Numbered from the stretch's first letter, positions 8,772 through 17,881 are shown. The stretch is 24,970 nucleotides of DNA from M30B66 sp040882555 (GCA_040882555.1 JBBEBC010000085.1:1-24970), one strand, 5' to 3'. The notes: a model not told the origin generated them from the letters alone. Made by a program: numbers and translations.

Positions 8772-10181
8772 ATGAGATTAGCTGTTTGTGCATTAATTCT
8801 GTTACTGGTCTTTGCAGATGTTTCTGCGAGTGCTCAAGACCTCGAAACTTCGATTGAAGAACAAGGAGCCCTTTTGAGTTACAGCTTTAGAGATGGCTCA
8901 GGAAAAGAGATAAAGAGTTTCAATAGCAAGCAGCTAATGATGCCCGCTTCTACAAATAAAGTCATTACATGTGCTGCGGCTTTGCATTATTTGGGTGAAG
9001 ACTTTACTTATCATACTCATTTAAATGCTCATGGACCTATAAACCAAGGGGAGTTAGCAGGAAGTCTGGTTGTTTTAGGCATGGGCGATCCTTCTTTGGG
9101 AAGTGGTAAGGCAGGCGCCTTTACGGCGGAAGAGACTTTAAGCAAGCTTGTAAGTATGGTTACTAAAGCAGGTATTAATAAAATCTCTGGCGATTTGATA
9201 GCAGATGTTTCCTTGTTCCGCTTTGATCATACTGCGGTTCCGCGATATTGGCCTTTTGAAGATATTGGTAATTACTATGGTGCAGGTGTTTATGGCTTGA
9301 ACTGGCGTTCGAATGAATTTAAAGCTGCATTCAAAGCGGGTTATCAGGGCTCATTGGTAGAAGCTGAAATTTTAGATTTCCCGCTTTTCGACGTTGATAT
9401 TGAATCTTATGTTAGCACCTGTGAGGTTGATGAGGAAGTCATATATATGTTCGGTATTCCTTTAGAGAAGACCATACGAATGGATGGTTGTGTTCCTGAA
9501 GGAAAGGTGAGCACTGAAAGAGGGAGCATTCCAAATCCACCGATTCAATTTCTCAATGAATTCAAATTGGCTTTAAAGGCTGCAGGCATTGAATTGACAG
9601 GTGAATTAAAAGTTTCGGATACATTTTATAAAACGGCTGATGGCTTCACCCGGCTAGGGGAAATTACCTCGCCGCCATTGAAAAAGCTTGTTTTTGAAAC
9701 CAACATGCGTTCAAATAACCTTTTTGCAGAAGCTTTTGCCAAGTACCTTGGGAAATTGCACGGAAAAGGAAGTCGTGCCGAAGAAGGAGCGGAGGTGATT
9801 TTGAATTATTTAAAGGAGGAGCTTAAACTGAATGTTGAAAATATTCAATTGCTTGATGGCAGTGGACTTTCACCTGTGAATATGATAAGTGCAGGTTTTC
9901 AATCAGAATTTATGCTGAGGCTAAAAACTACCAAGGATTTTGGTGTAATTGATGAATCGCTTCCTGTGTCGGGCAAATCAGGCACAATGAAAAGTTTTGG
10001 TTCACTAAGTGGACTCAAAGCGAAATCTGGAAGCATGAATGGCGTAAAAACGTATATGGGATACCTTTCAAGTGAGTCGCATGGGATTTTGAGTTTCTCT
10101 TTGATGGTGAATCATTTTACCGGAAAAAGCTCTGAATTAAAGGCTGAGATGATTGGTTTTCTAAAGGAAATGAGCAATTGA
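8772..10181 (+). CDS. dacB: D-alanyl-D-alanine carboxypeptidase/endopeptidase (PBP4, peptidase S13)
   Basis: A 469-residue periplasmic penicillin-binding protein of the S13 family. It trims the terminal D-alanine of peptidoglycan stem peptides and can cut cross-links. The signal peptide is MRLAVCALILLLVFADVSASA. Active-site motifs are in order: SxxK as S60-TNK in MMPASTNKVIT, SxN as SNN in TNMRSNNLFAEAF, and KSG in LKAKSGSMNGVKTYMGY near the end. The KSG replaces the more usual KTG, which is an accepted family variant. Length and motif spacing fit PBP4, including the inserted domain between the first two motifs. It is divergent from aroC with its own promoter box and is 96 bases ahead of sixA. 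Confidence 0.92.
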   Translation: MRLAVCALILLLVFADVSASAQDLETSIEEQGALLSYSFRDGSGKEIKSFNSKQLMMPASTNKVITCAAALHYLGEDFTYHTHLNAHGPINQGELAGSLVVLGMGDPSLGSGKAGAFTAEETLSKLVSMVTKAGINKISGDLIADVSLFRFDHTAVPRYWPFEDIGNYYGAGVYGLNWRSNEFKAAFKAGYQGSLVEAEILDFPLFDVDIESYVSTCEVDEEVIYMFGIPLEKTIRMDGCVPEGKVSTERGSIPNPPIQFLNEFKLALKAAGIELTGELKVSDTFYKTADGFTRLGEITSPPLKKLVFETNMRSNNLFAEAFAKYLGKLHGKGSRAEEGAEVILNYLKEELKLNVENIQLLDGSGLSPVNMISAGFQSEFMLRLKTTKDFGVIDESLPVSGKSGTMKSFGSLSGLKAKSGSMNGVKTYMGYLSSESHGILSFSLMVNHFTGKSSELKAEMIGFLKEMSN

Positions 10182-10277
10182 TTTAAAAGATGGGATGATT
10201 TTTCCAATGTTAAATTTTCGGAAAGCAAAATCCCTGACTTAATAATTACTTAATATTGCAGCAAATCCCGTGAATGC

Positions 10278-10775
10278 ATGAAAACACTAATAATCGTGCG
10301 GCATGCGAAGTCCAGTTGGGATATTCCTGATACAGACGATTTTAGTCGTCCTCTCAACGAACGTGGAATTCGAAACGCACCAGAAATGGCCAGAAGGCTT
10401 GTTTTGAGAGAGCTCCTGCCGGAACTTATTCTTAGCAGTCCTGCTAAAAGAGCAATATCTACAGCTCGTTTGTTCAATGAGCAATTTGGCAAAAAAGATG
10501 AGATGATTAAGATGGAGGCCAGTATTTATGAAGCTGATATACAGACTTTATATAGACTAATCTCTCGTCAAGATCCGGATTTAGACCGAATATTAATTGT
10601 TGGTCATAATCCAGGTATGAGTGATTTTCTAAATTGGCTTTGCGATACAGAAGAAGTACTATCTACTTGCGCAATTGCAGAGATCAGGGTTGACGATTTC
10701 AAATGGAATGGCTGGAAGCGAGGTATCGGGGAGCTTATTGATTTAGATTATCCAAAAAAGGGGCTTCATGAGTAG
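10278..10775 (+). CDS. sixA: SixA-type histidine phosphatase
   Basis: A 165-residue cytoplasmic protein of the histidine phosphatase superfamily. The amino end MKTLIIVRHAKSSWD holds the RH pair (R8, H9); H9 is the residue that takes up phosphate in this family. R58 in LSSPAKRAIST and H110 in LIVGHNPGMSDF complete the phosphate pocket. Single-domain proteins of this size are called SixA after the E. coli phosphohistidine phosphatase, but the true substrate here is unknown. Its last eight bases overlap the start of ppk1, so the two are probably translated together and may share a role in phosphate metabolism (inferred). A weak box (TAATATTG, 10251-10258) lies 20 bases upstream. Confidence 0.85.
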   Translation: MKTLIIVRHAKSSWDIPDTDDFSRPLNERGIRNAPEMARRLVLRELLPELILSSPAKRAISTARLFNEQFGKKDEMIKMEASIYEADIQTLYRLISRQDPDLDRILIVGHNPGMSDFLNWLCDTEEVLSTCAIAEIRVDDFKWNGWKRGIGELIDLDYPKKGLHE

Positions 10776-12882
10776 TAAAAGGTATTTTAATAGGGATTTA
10801 AGTTGGTTAAGTTTTAATCACAGAGTACTTCAAGAAGCGAAAGATCTGAGAGTTCCTCTTTATGAAAGGATGAAGTTTCTTGGGATATTTTCTTCCAATT
10901 TGGAGGAATTCTATCGTATTCGTGTGGCAGAGTGGAAGAGACTAATGGATTTAACTCGAAAAACGAAGAAGGAACTCAGGGAAGATCCAAGAGATGTAGT
11001 AAAGAAAATAAATTCGACTGTTCAGAAGATGCAGTCGGAGTTCCATGATATTTTTTGGAAACAGATTGTAAATGAGCTAGAAGCACGAAACATTCACATA
11101 GTGAATGAGAAAATGCTAAAAGCTGATCAGAAAAAGTTCGTTACACAGTTTTTTCAGGAGAAAGTAAAGCCATTGATTAAGCCGGCTATGATTAATCATC
11201 CTTCCAATACTCCGGAAATGGATGAAAAATCAATTTATTTGGCCATTAAATTATGCGATTATGACAGGCCCGGGCCTCGAGTTTTTGAATATGCTCTTAC
11301 AGAGATTCCTTCACGTAAAATGAGTCGTTTTTTGATTCTTCCTGAAAGGAATGGACAACGTTATGTGATGTTTTTAGGGGATGTGATACGTTTATGCATA
11401 CAGGAATTGTTCCCTGAATATGAGCTAGTTGAAGCATATAGTATAAAGCTTACCCGAGATGCTGAAATTGTGTTGGAAGATGAGTTCTCAGGTAGTTTAC
11501 TTAAAAAAGTTAAGAAAGGATTAAGTGCTCGCTCGAAAGGTGAACCTACCCGACTTTTATATGATAAATCGATGCCAATTGACTTTTTAAGTCATTTGAA
11601 AAAGATATTCAAAGTGGGAAGAATGGATTTAATGCCCGGAGAACGTTATCACAACTTTGTTGATTTGATGAGCTTTCCGGCATTTGAAGAGAAGGGTATT
11701 TTGTACGATAAAATTCCTTCGCTTAAAATTCCTCAGTTAGATAGAGCAGATGGTATTTTCAAGGCATTAGCTAAGCGCGATTATCTTCTACATTATCCCT
11801 ATCACACCTATGATTATGTGATAAAGTTTTTGAATGAAGCAGCTGACGATCCCAATGTTAGAAGTATAAAAATTACTTTGTATCGGGTTGCATCGCATTC
11901 AAAAGTGGTGGAAGCACTTGTTAAAGCTGTCAAGAATGGTAAGCTAGTAACCGCATTTATGGAGCTAAAAGCTCGATTTGATGAGGAGTCTAACATTGAA
12001 TATTCAAAAGAATTAGAAGAGGCTGGAGTGAAAGTGCTTTACAGTTTTCCGATTCTGAAAGTGCATGCAAAAATGATTCTTGTAGAGCGCAAGGAGGAAG
12101 AGAAGCTCAGGCGATATGTTTACTTAAGCACAGGGAATTTTCATGAGCAAACTGCTAAGTTGTATTGCGACAGTTCTCTACTTACAAAAGATAAATATAT
12201 TGGAAGGGAAGTGAGTTATGTGTTTGATATTCTTGCTGATACACGTGTTAAAAGAGAATTTAAACACTTGTTGGTAGCACCAGATCATATGCGCCATGAT
12301 TTAAATGCACTTATTGATCAGGAAATTAAAAATGCTTTAAAAGGGAAACCTGCGTCTATTATGCTAAAACTGAATAGTTTGCAGGATAGAAATATGATTG
12401 AAAAATTATATGAAGCAAGTCAGGACGGTGTTCAGATTAAGTTAATAATTCGAGGCATTTGCTGCCTAGTCCCTGGTGTGAAGGGCCAAAGTGAAAACAT
12501 AAAGGTTATAAGTATCGTTGATCGTTTTCTAGAACATAGTAGAGTTTACGTTTTCGGTAATGCTGGCGATCCGCTTGTTTATTTGGCCTCTGCCGATTGG
12601 ATGGAGAGAAATCTTAGCCGAAGGTTTGAGGTAGCATTTCCAATAAATGATCTTGAATTGAAGGAAGAAGTTTTAGAAATTTTAAGAATTCAATGGAAGG
12701 ATAATATTAAGGCGCGCATCATCAATAAAATCCAGAATAATAGTTACCGTAAGTCAGTCGCAAAAATCAGAACTCGCTCACAAATTGATACTTATTATTA
12801 TTTGGCCGATAAGATGAAAGCTCAACAAGCTAGAATCAAAGCTAAGTTGGAAGCCTCCAATAAAGCTGAGTTGGTTAATTAA
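10768..12882 (+). CDS. ppk1: Polyphosphate kinase 1
   Basis: A 704-residue enzyme that reversibly polymerises the gamma phosphate of ATP into inorganic polyphosphate. The amino end NRDLSWLSFNHRVLQEA and the SSNLEEFYRIRVA segment are diagnostic. The two catalytic histidines are present: H433 in LKVHAKMILVE, which carries the phosphate, and H590 in RFLEHSRVYVF. The flanking STGNFHEQTAKLY and YLASADWMERNLSRRFEVAFP blocks are also typical. Length is usual for the family. It starts inside the end of sixA (ATG at 10768, sixA stop at 10773-10775), which points to translational coupling. The relA/spoT gene follows after 86 bases. Confidence 0.96.
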   Translation: MSSKRYFNRDLSWLSFNHRVLQEAKDLRVPLYERMKFLGIFSSNLEEFYRIRVAEWKRLMDLTRKTKKELREDPRDVVKKINSTVQKMQSEFHDIFWKQIVNELEARNIHIVNEKMLKADQKKFVTQFFQEKVKPLIKPAMINHPSNTPEMDEKSIYLAIKLCDYDRPGPRVFEYALTEIPSRKMSRFLILPERNGQRYVMFLGDVIRLCIQELFPEYELVEAYSIKLTRDAEIVLEDEFSGSLLKKVKKGLSARSKGEPTRLLYDKSMPIDFLSHLKKIFKVGRMDLMPGERYHNFVDLMSFPAFEEKGILYDKIPSLKIPQLDRADGIFKALAKRDYLLHYPYHTYDYVIKFLNEAADDPNVRSIKITLYRVASHSKVVEALVKAVKNGKLVTAFMELKARFDEESNIEYSKELEEAGVKVLYSFPILKVHAKMILVERKEEEKLRRYVYLSTGNFHEQTAKLYCDSSLLTKDKYIGREVSYVFDILADTRVKREFKHLLVAPDHMRHDLNALIDQEIKNALKGKPASIMLKLNSLQDRNMIEKLYEASQDGVQIKLIIRGICCLVPGVKGQSENIKVISIVDRFLEHSRVYVFGNAGDPLVYLASADWMERNLSRRFEVAFPINDLELKEEVLEILRIQWKDNIKARIINKIQNNSYRKSVAKIRTRSQIDTYYYLADKMKAQQARIKAKLEASNKAELVN

Positions 12883-12968
12883 TTCACTCTGCTGTTCATC
12901 ATTTTTTATTAAGTACTCGCAAATGCATAAATGCTTGTGTATTTTTACGTATACATTTAGGATGTAAT

Positions 12969-15212
12969 ATGACAGTAGCCAGCATTGACCTGGAAAAGGA
13001 GAAAAAGGAGATACTTAAAAGATACAGTGCTATTTTAAGGGCACTTGGAGATAAGGCTGATAAATCGGAAAGGTTACTCATTAGAAAAGCTTTTGATTTA
13101 GCTCTCGATGCGCACAAAGATATGCGTCGTAAGTCAGGAGAGCCGTATATCTATCATCCAATAGCAGTAGCTCAAATTGCAGTCACAGAAATGGGTCTAG
13201 GTGCAACTGCTGTAATTTGTGCTCTCTTGCACGATACTGTTGAAGATACTGATGTTACCCTTGATGATATTCGCTCGATGTTTGGTGAAACAGAAGCCAA
13301 AATCATTGACGGACTAACAAAAATTGAAAACGTTTTTGATCAAAGTGTTTCAATCCAGGCTGAGAATTTTAGAAAAGTACTCCTCACCTTAAGTGATGAT
13401 GTAAGAGTAATTCTTATCAAACTAGCTGACCGTTTGCATAACATGCGAACACTTGATAGTATGAAAAGGGATAAGCAGTTGAAGATTGCTTCCGAAACTC
13501 TATTTCTATATGCACCATTAGCCCACAGGTTAGGTTTATACAGTATTAAAACCGAGATGGAAGATCTTGGGTTGATGTATACTGAGCCAGATGTGTATGA
13601 GGAAATTATCACCAAGCTTAAGAATACTGAAGAAGTAAGAAAGCGCTTTATTTCCAGATTTATCAATCCTATTCGTACCAATTTAAATGATCAAGGCTTT
13701 GTTTTCGACATCAAAGGCAGGCCGAAATCTATATTTTCTATTTACAACAAAATCAAGGGCAAGGGGATTCCTTTTGAAGAGATTTTTGACATTTTCGCTA
13801 TTCGAATAATAATCGATTCTCCGCCCGAAACAGAAAAAGCAGATTGCTGGAGGGCTTATTCAATCATCACAGATATTTATCAGCCGAGCCCAGACAGGTT
13901 GCGCGATTGGATTTCAACACCTAGAGCAAATGGGTATGAGTCGCTTCATACAACGGTGATGAGTCCAACAGGAAAATGGGTTGAAGTGCAAATTCGTTCT
14001 AAAAGGATGGATGAGATAGCTGAGAAAGGATATGCTGCGCATTGGAGGTACAAGGAAGATGATGAGAATGAAAATGGCATTGATGATTGGTTGCAAAAAA
14101 TCAGAGAAATGCTCGAATTGTCAGAATCAAATGCCCTTGAGTTTATCAATGATTTCAAGCTTAACCTGTTTTCAGAGGAGATTTTTGTTTTCACCCCGAA
14201 GGGGGAAATAAAAACACTTCCTTCAGGAGCATCTGCACTAGACTTTGCATTCGACATTCACTCGGAGGTTGGTATGTCATGTATAGGAGCGAAAGTGAAT
14301 AATAAACTGGTGCCACTGAGTTATAAACTTAAAAGTGGTGATCAGATAGAAATACTTTCTTCAACCAAGCAAAAGCCGAAAGAAGATTGGCTCAATTTTG
14401 TTGTAACAGCTAAAGCCCGATCTAAGGTTAAATCCTCTCTGAAAGAGGAAAAGCGAAAGATTGCTGATGAAGGCAAAGAGATACTTGAAAAGAAGCTTAA
14501 AGCCAGTAAAATAAATCTCGATCAGCAGATTGTACAAAACTTGGTTAAGCATTTTAAGTTGCCAAGTGCACTAGATTTATTCTTTAGTATTGGTGAAGGT
14601 GTTATCAAGCTAGACAATATTCAGAAAATAGCCAGAGGCGAGCAGGACAGCTGGTACAAGGCTTTAAGAAATAGATTTAAACGCACAGGAAGTGCTGATG
14701 ATAAAGATGACCAGCCTGCAACGCTAGAAAATATTGTTAAAGAAGTTCGTGGGAAATCTGATATGCTCGTTATTGGCGAGGATATGGAAAAGATTGATTA
14801 CAAGCTAGCTACATGCTGTAATCCTATTCCTGGGGATGAGGTTTTTGGCTTTGTAACTATTAATGAGGGTATTAAAATCCACAAAACCAATTGTCCCAAT
14901 GCCATCAGTTTAATGTCTAATTATGCGTATCGCATTGTTAAAGCTAGATGGCTAGGTCAACAGCAGATTGCCTTTATGGCAGGAATTCGTGTAGATGGAA
15001 TTGACGATGTTGGTATTGTAAACAATATCACTAGAATTATTTCTAACGAATTGAATGTCAATATGAGATCTATTAGTTTCGACAGTTATGATGGAGTTTT
15101 TGAAGGAAATATCATGGTTTTCGTGCACGATACTCATCACCTTACCGATTTGATGAAAAAGATAAAACAGGTAAAAGGGGTGACTGCTGTTACGCGAGTC
15201 GATTCTAAATGA
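12969..15212 (+). CDS. Bifunctional (p)ppGpp synthetase/hydrolase, RelA/SpoT family
   Basis: A 747-residue long-form RSH protein that makes and breaks the alarmone (p)ppGpp. The amino-terminal HD hydrolase domain keeps its metal ligands: H63 (YIYHPIAVA), H88-D89 (LLHDTVEDTD), E92-D93 next to them, and the aspartate of KLADRLHNMRTLD. Hydrolysis should therefore be active. The synthetase domain follows at about 235-350 with GRPKSIFSIYNKIKGKG, EEIFDIFAIRII and RANGYESLHTTV. A TGS domain lies at about 400-465 (IFVFTPKGEIKTLPSGASALDFAF), then a helical and zinc-finger-like region with CCNPIPGDEVFGF, and a terminal ACT domain (about 665-747). Residues for both activities appear intact, so it is probably the only long RSH of a SpoT/Rel type; I leave the symbol open. 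A loose promoter-like TACATTTA sits at 12952-12959. Confidence 0.95.
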   Translation: MTVASIDLEKEKKEILKRYSAILRALGDKADKSERLLIRKAFDLALDAHKDMRRKSGEPYIYHPIAVAQIAVTEMGLGATAVICALLHDTVEDTDVTLDDIRSMFGETEAKIIDGLTKIENVFDQSVSIQAENFRKVLLTLSDDVRVILIKLADRLHNMRTLDSMKRDKQLKIASETLFLYAPLAHRLGLYSIKTEMEDLGLMYTEPDVYEEIITKLKNTEEVRKRFISRFINPIRTNLNDQGFVFDIKGRPKSIFSIYNKIKGKGIPFEEIFDIFAIRIIIDSPPETEKADCWRAYSIITDIYQPSPDRLRDWISTPRANGYESLHTTVMSPTGKWVEVQIRSKRMDEIAEKGYAAHWRYKEDDENENGIDDWLQKIREMLELSESNALEFINDFKLNLFSEEIFVFTPKGEIKTLPSGASALDFAFDIHSEVGMSCIGAKVNNKLVPLSYKLKSGDQIEILSSTKQKPKEDWLNFVVTAKARSKVKSSLKEEKRKIADEGKEILEKKLKASKINLDQQIVQNLVKHFKLPSALDLFFSIGEGVIKLDNIQKIARGEQDSWYKALRNRFKRTGSADDKDDQPATLENIVKEVRGKSDMLVIGEDMEKIDYKLATCCNPIPGDEVFGFVTINEGIKIHKTNCPNAISLMSNYAYRIVKARWLGQQQIAFMAGIRVDGIDDVGIVNNITRIISNELNVNMRSISFDSYDGVFEGNIMVFVHDTHHLTDLMKKIKQVKGVTAVTRVDSK

Positions 15213-15263
15213 TTTTTTTGAGGAATTAGACTCATTTATTCTTAAGTCGTAAGGGGTTTTTTC

Positions 15264-15271
15264 TACTTTTG
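15264..15271 (+). promoter_or_regulatory. Bacteroidota promoter of the fur-family operon
   Basis: TACTTTTG at 15264-15271 is an exact TAnnTTTG box. TTA at 15242-15244 is exactly 19 bases upstream and matches two of three bases of the -33 TTG. The ATG of the fur-family gene follows 18 bases later, so the four downstream genes could be expressed from here. Confidence 0.5.
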
Positions 15272-15289
15272 ATTTTTCGTTAGAAATTC

Positions 15290-15766
15290 ATGTCAGAACA
15301 AGAAACCAAAGAAACGGTTAAGCAAATTTTTTCAGACTATCTGGAGCAAAACGGGCATAGGAAAACGCCTGAAAGATTTGCAATTCTTGATGAGATATAC
15401 TCGCATGCTGGGCATTTCGACATAGAATCTCTTTACGTTTACATGAAGAATAAGAAGTACAGGGTTAGTCGCGCTACCTTGTACAATACAATAGAACTGC
15501 TTCAAACATGTAATTTGGTTGCCAGACATCAGTTTGGTAAGAATCAGGCTCAGTTTGAAAAGTCCTATAAATTCAAGCAGCACGATCACCTCATTTGCTC
15601 AGACTGTGAAAAAGTTTTTGAATTTTGCGATCCAAGAATTCAACAAATTCAAAGCATGACTGGCGATTTGTTGCATTTTAAAATTAAAAGTCACTCTCTC
15701 ACTTTCTATGGAAACTGCTCAAAGCTTTTAGATAAAGGAAGTTGCGAAAATTATCAAGAATCCTGA
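15290..15766 (+). CDS. Fur-family transcriptional regulator
   Basis: A 158-residue metal-responsive repressor of the Fur/PerR/Zur family. Residues about 10-85 form the winged helix (RKTPERFAILDEIYSHAGHFDIESLYVYMKNKKYRVSRATLYNTIELL fits it in order). The dimerisation half has H98 and H100 in KQHDHLICSDCEKVFEF, with the CxxC pair C103/C106, and C143 and C152 near the end as likely second half of the structural zinc site. The last two cysteines are eight residues apart, wider than the four-residue spacing common in Fur, so metal specificity cannot be called. It opens a tight operon: its TGA overlaps the ATG of the STAS gene by one base. Confidence 0.88.
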   Translation: MSEQETKETVKQIFSDYLEQNGHRKTPERFAILDEIYSHAGHFDIESLYVYMKNKKYRVSRATLYNTIELLQTCNLVARHQFGKNQAQFEKSYKFKQHDHLICSDCEKVFEFCDPRIQQIQSMTGDLLHFKIKSHSLTFYGNCSKLLDKGSCENYQES

Positions 15767-16137
15767 TGTCGTTTTCTTATGGTTTAGATGAATTAGATGG
15801 TTTTCCTGTGCTAGCGCTAGAGGGAAGCATTGTAGAGCGCCATGAAGCCGACGACCTGCTGGCAGAAGTTGATGAACTTATTACAGATGGAGATATCAGA
15901 ATGGTCATTGATTTAACAGATTTGTCTTATCTCAATTCCAGCGGATTAAATGTTTTATTGAATGTCCTCACGAAATCTCGCAATGCCAATGGAGAAGTTG
16001 TTATTTGCGGGGTGAATGAGCGATTGAAGAAATTATTAGTAATCACTAAACTGGATGCAGTTTTTCAGTTTTCAAGCGATTGTCAATCCGCGGTTGAGCG
16101 CTTGAACCAAAATACTCATCCTCCGAAAAATACATGA
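15766..16137 (+). CDS. STAS-domain protein (anti-sigma-factor antagonist type)
   Basis: A 123-residue single STAS domain of the SpoIIAA/RsbV kind. The start at 15766 overlaps the fur stop (TGATG); a GTG-like in-frame extension to 15742 would run into fur and is less likely. The key segment DLTDLSYLNSSGLNVLLNVL contains the serine normally phosphorylated by an anti-sigma kinase (the SSG pair). In other bacteria such proteins relieve a sigma factor from its anti-sigma partner, but no partner kinase or PP2C phosphatase is in this window. Its stop overlaps the purA start (ATGA), so it is likely cotranslated with fur and purA. Its role in this organism is unknown. Confidence 0.85.
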   Translation: MSFSYGLDELDGFPVLALEGSIVERHEADDLLAEVDELITDGDIRMVIDLTDLSYLNSSGLNVLLNVLTKSRNANGEVVICGVNERLKKLLVITKLDAVFQFSSDCQSAVERLNQNTHPPKNT

Positions 16138-17399
16138 AACTCGATATTTTACTTGGCCTGCAATGGGGCGACGAAGGAAAAGGGAAAATTGTTGATGTGC
16201 TAACTCCTCAATATGAGGTAATTGCTAGATTTCAAGGAGGTCCTAATGCAGGGCATTCGCTTGAATTCAATGGTATCAAACACGTTTTACATACCATTCC
16301 TTCAGGGATTTTCCATGAAAACACCATGAATATTGTTGGTAATGGAGTGGTAATAGATCCAGTAATCTTCAAAAAAGAGATTGATGCCTTAATAAAACTA
16401 CATGTTGATCCTAGGAAAAACCTGAGATTATCTAGAAAAGCTCACCTCATTCTTCCAACACATCGCCTTTTGGATGCCGCATCAGAGGCAGCAAAAGGTC
16501 AGGCAAAGATTGGTTCTACTTTGAAAGGAATTGGTCCAACTTATATGGATAAAACCGGGAGAAATGGACTGAGGGTTGGCGATATTATGCAGGATAATTT
16601 CTTGGAGAAATATCGTTTCCTTGCTAATAAGCATGAGGAAATGCTTGGTCACTTTGAATATCAATATGATTTGCAAGAGTTTGAACCTGACTTTTTTGAA
16701 GGGATTGAGTTCCTCAAGTCTTTCATTCAAATTGATAGTGAATACGAAGTAAACGGTTATTTAAAGAATGAGAAAAGAGTCCTTGCCGAAGGAGCTCAAG
16801 GCTCTTTATTAGATATAGATTTTGGCTCTTACCCTTTCGTGACTTCATCAAACACTATTTCTGCAGGAGCTTGCACAGGCTTAGGTGTAGCTCCTGGAAA
16901 TATTGGAGAAGTACTTGGAATTTTTAAAGCATATTGTACTCGCGTGGGCAGTGGCCCTTTTCCTACAGAATTAAATGATGAAACTGGCGAGGAAATAAGA
17001 CGAATTGGTAGAGAGTTTGGCGCAACCACCGGAAGACCAAGACGTTGCGGATGGCTTGATTTACCTGCCCTGAAATATTCTATTCTAATTAATGGTGTTA
17101 CTCAACTTATCATGACAAAGGCTGACGTGCTTTCAGGCTTTGACACCATTAAAGTGTGTACGGCGTATAAAGTTGATGGTCAACTCACTGAACGCTTCCC
17201 TTACAATTACATTGAATCTAGAATGGAGCCAGTGTATGAAGAGTTGAAGGGCTGGAAGGAAGATTTAACTGGAATTAGAAATGAAGGTGATTTCCCAAAG
17301 AATTTGAAGGATTATATTCTTTATCTTGAAGATAAGTTAGAGGTGAAAATAACTATAATCTCTGTTGGACCAGACAGAGAGCAGACTATTATAAGATAG
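16134..17399 (+). CDS. purA: Adenylosuccinate synthase
   Basis: A 421-residue enzyme that joins IMP and aspartate using GTP to give adenylosuccinate, the first committed step to AMP. The amino end DILLGLQWGDEGKGKIVD has the GTP-binding loop with the catalytic D13, and GGPNAGH places H41 as its partner, both at the classical positions. Other signatures are GPTYMDKTGRNGLRVGD, LAEGAQGSLLDIDFGSYPFVTSSN and TTGRPRRCGWLD. Length is normal. It overlaps the STAS gene by four bases at its start and the LRR gene by one base at its end (TAGTG). PurA is inhibited by (p)ppGpp in E. coli, which makes its position just after relA/spoT noteworthy. Confidence 0.97.
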   Translation: MKLDILLGLQWGDEGKGKIVDVLTPQYEVIARFQGGPNAGHSLEFNGIKHVLHTIPSGIFHENTMNIVGNGVVIDPVIFKKEIDALIKLHVDPRKNLRLSRKAHLILPTHRLLDAASEAAKGQAKIGSTLKGIGPTYMDKTGRNGLRVGDIMQDNFLEKYRFLANKHEEMLGHFEYQYDLQEFEPDFFEGIEFLKSFIQIDSEYEVNGYLKNEKRVLAEGAQGSLLDIDFGSYPFVTSSNTISAGACTGLGVAPGNIGEVLGIFKAYCTRVGSGPFPTELNDETGEEIRRIGREFGATTGRPRRCGWLDLPALKYSILINGVTQLIMTKADVLSGFDTIKVCTAYKVDGQLTERFPYNYIESRMEPVYEELKGWKEDLTGIRNEGDFPKNLKDYILYLEDKLEVKITIISVGPDREQTIIR

Positions 17400-17881
17400 T
17401 GGGGTATTCTGACAAAGAAAAGTCGCAAGTTGATCTAAAAGATTCTTTAGTAGGGGCTTTGATGCAAACAGTCAACAGTGCCAGTTATCAGCTTGCTGAT
17501 GAACTTCAAAACACTAGCTCCGAATTACATGCAATTCATTTAAGTTCTCTGAACTTAACGCTTAATGATATAGTTCATTTTGGTCCATTTCTAGAAAAGC
17601 TAAAAGCCAATACGGAAGTTACTTCTTTAAGTTTTAGTCATAATCCCTTGCTTCGCAACGAAGGAATTTCAAAAATTCTTGATTCACTGCCAATCTCAAT
17701 AACCGAAATAGGATTAGTAGGTTGCGGAATCTCCGACGAGATTGAGGAAAGTTTGTTTACCATGCTTAGGAATCATAAGAACCTCCGCATGCTTTGCATG
17801 GAAGAAAATATAATTTCGAATAGTCTGAAATTGAGGTTGAATCAATTTGGCAGAAATAACAACGTTCTAGTTTCTATTTAA
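17399..17881 (+). CDS. Small leucine-rich-repeat protein, function unknown
   Basis: A 160-residue protein with no signal peptide. I choose the GTG at 17399, which overlaps the purA TAG; an in-frame ATG at 17462 would remove 21 residues. From about residue 43 it shows three to four repeats with the LxxLxLxxN pattern of ribonuclease-inhibitor-like LRRs: LHAIHLSSLNLTLNDI, VTSLSFSHNPLLRNEGI, ITEIGLVGCGISDEIEE and LRMLCMEENIISNS. This should fold as a short curved solenoid for binding another protein. I do not recognise a named family. Being translationally joined to purA suggests a link to that enzyme, but this is only inferred. It closes the fur-STAS-purA unit. Confidence 0.7.
   Translation: MGYSDKEKSQVDLKDSLVGALMQTVNSASYQLADELQNTSSELHAIHLSSLNLTLNDIVHFGPFLEKLKANTEVTSLSFSHNPLLRNEGISKILDSLPISITEIGLVGCGISDEIEESLFTMLRNHKNLRMLCMEENIISNSLKLRLNQFGRNNNVLVSI

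Noticed and set aside
12920..12960. Strong promoter for relA/spoT
   Set aside because: TACATTTA differs from the consensus at its last base and the nearest TTG is only 14 bases upstream, so I mention it but do not list it.
13340..13681. 113-codon minus-strand frame inside relA/spoT
   Set aside because: It lies wholly opposite the conserved hydrolase and synthetase coding sequence and resembles no family.
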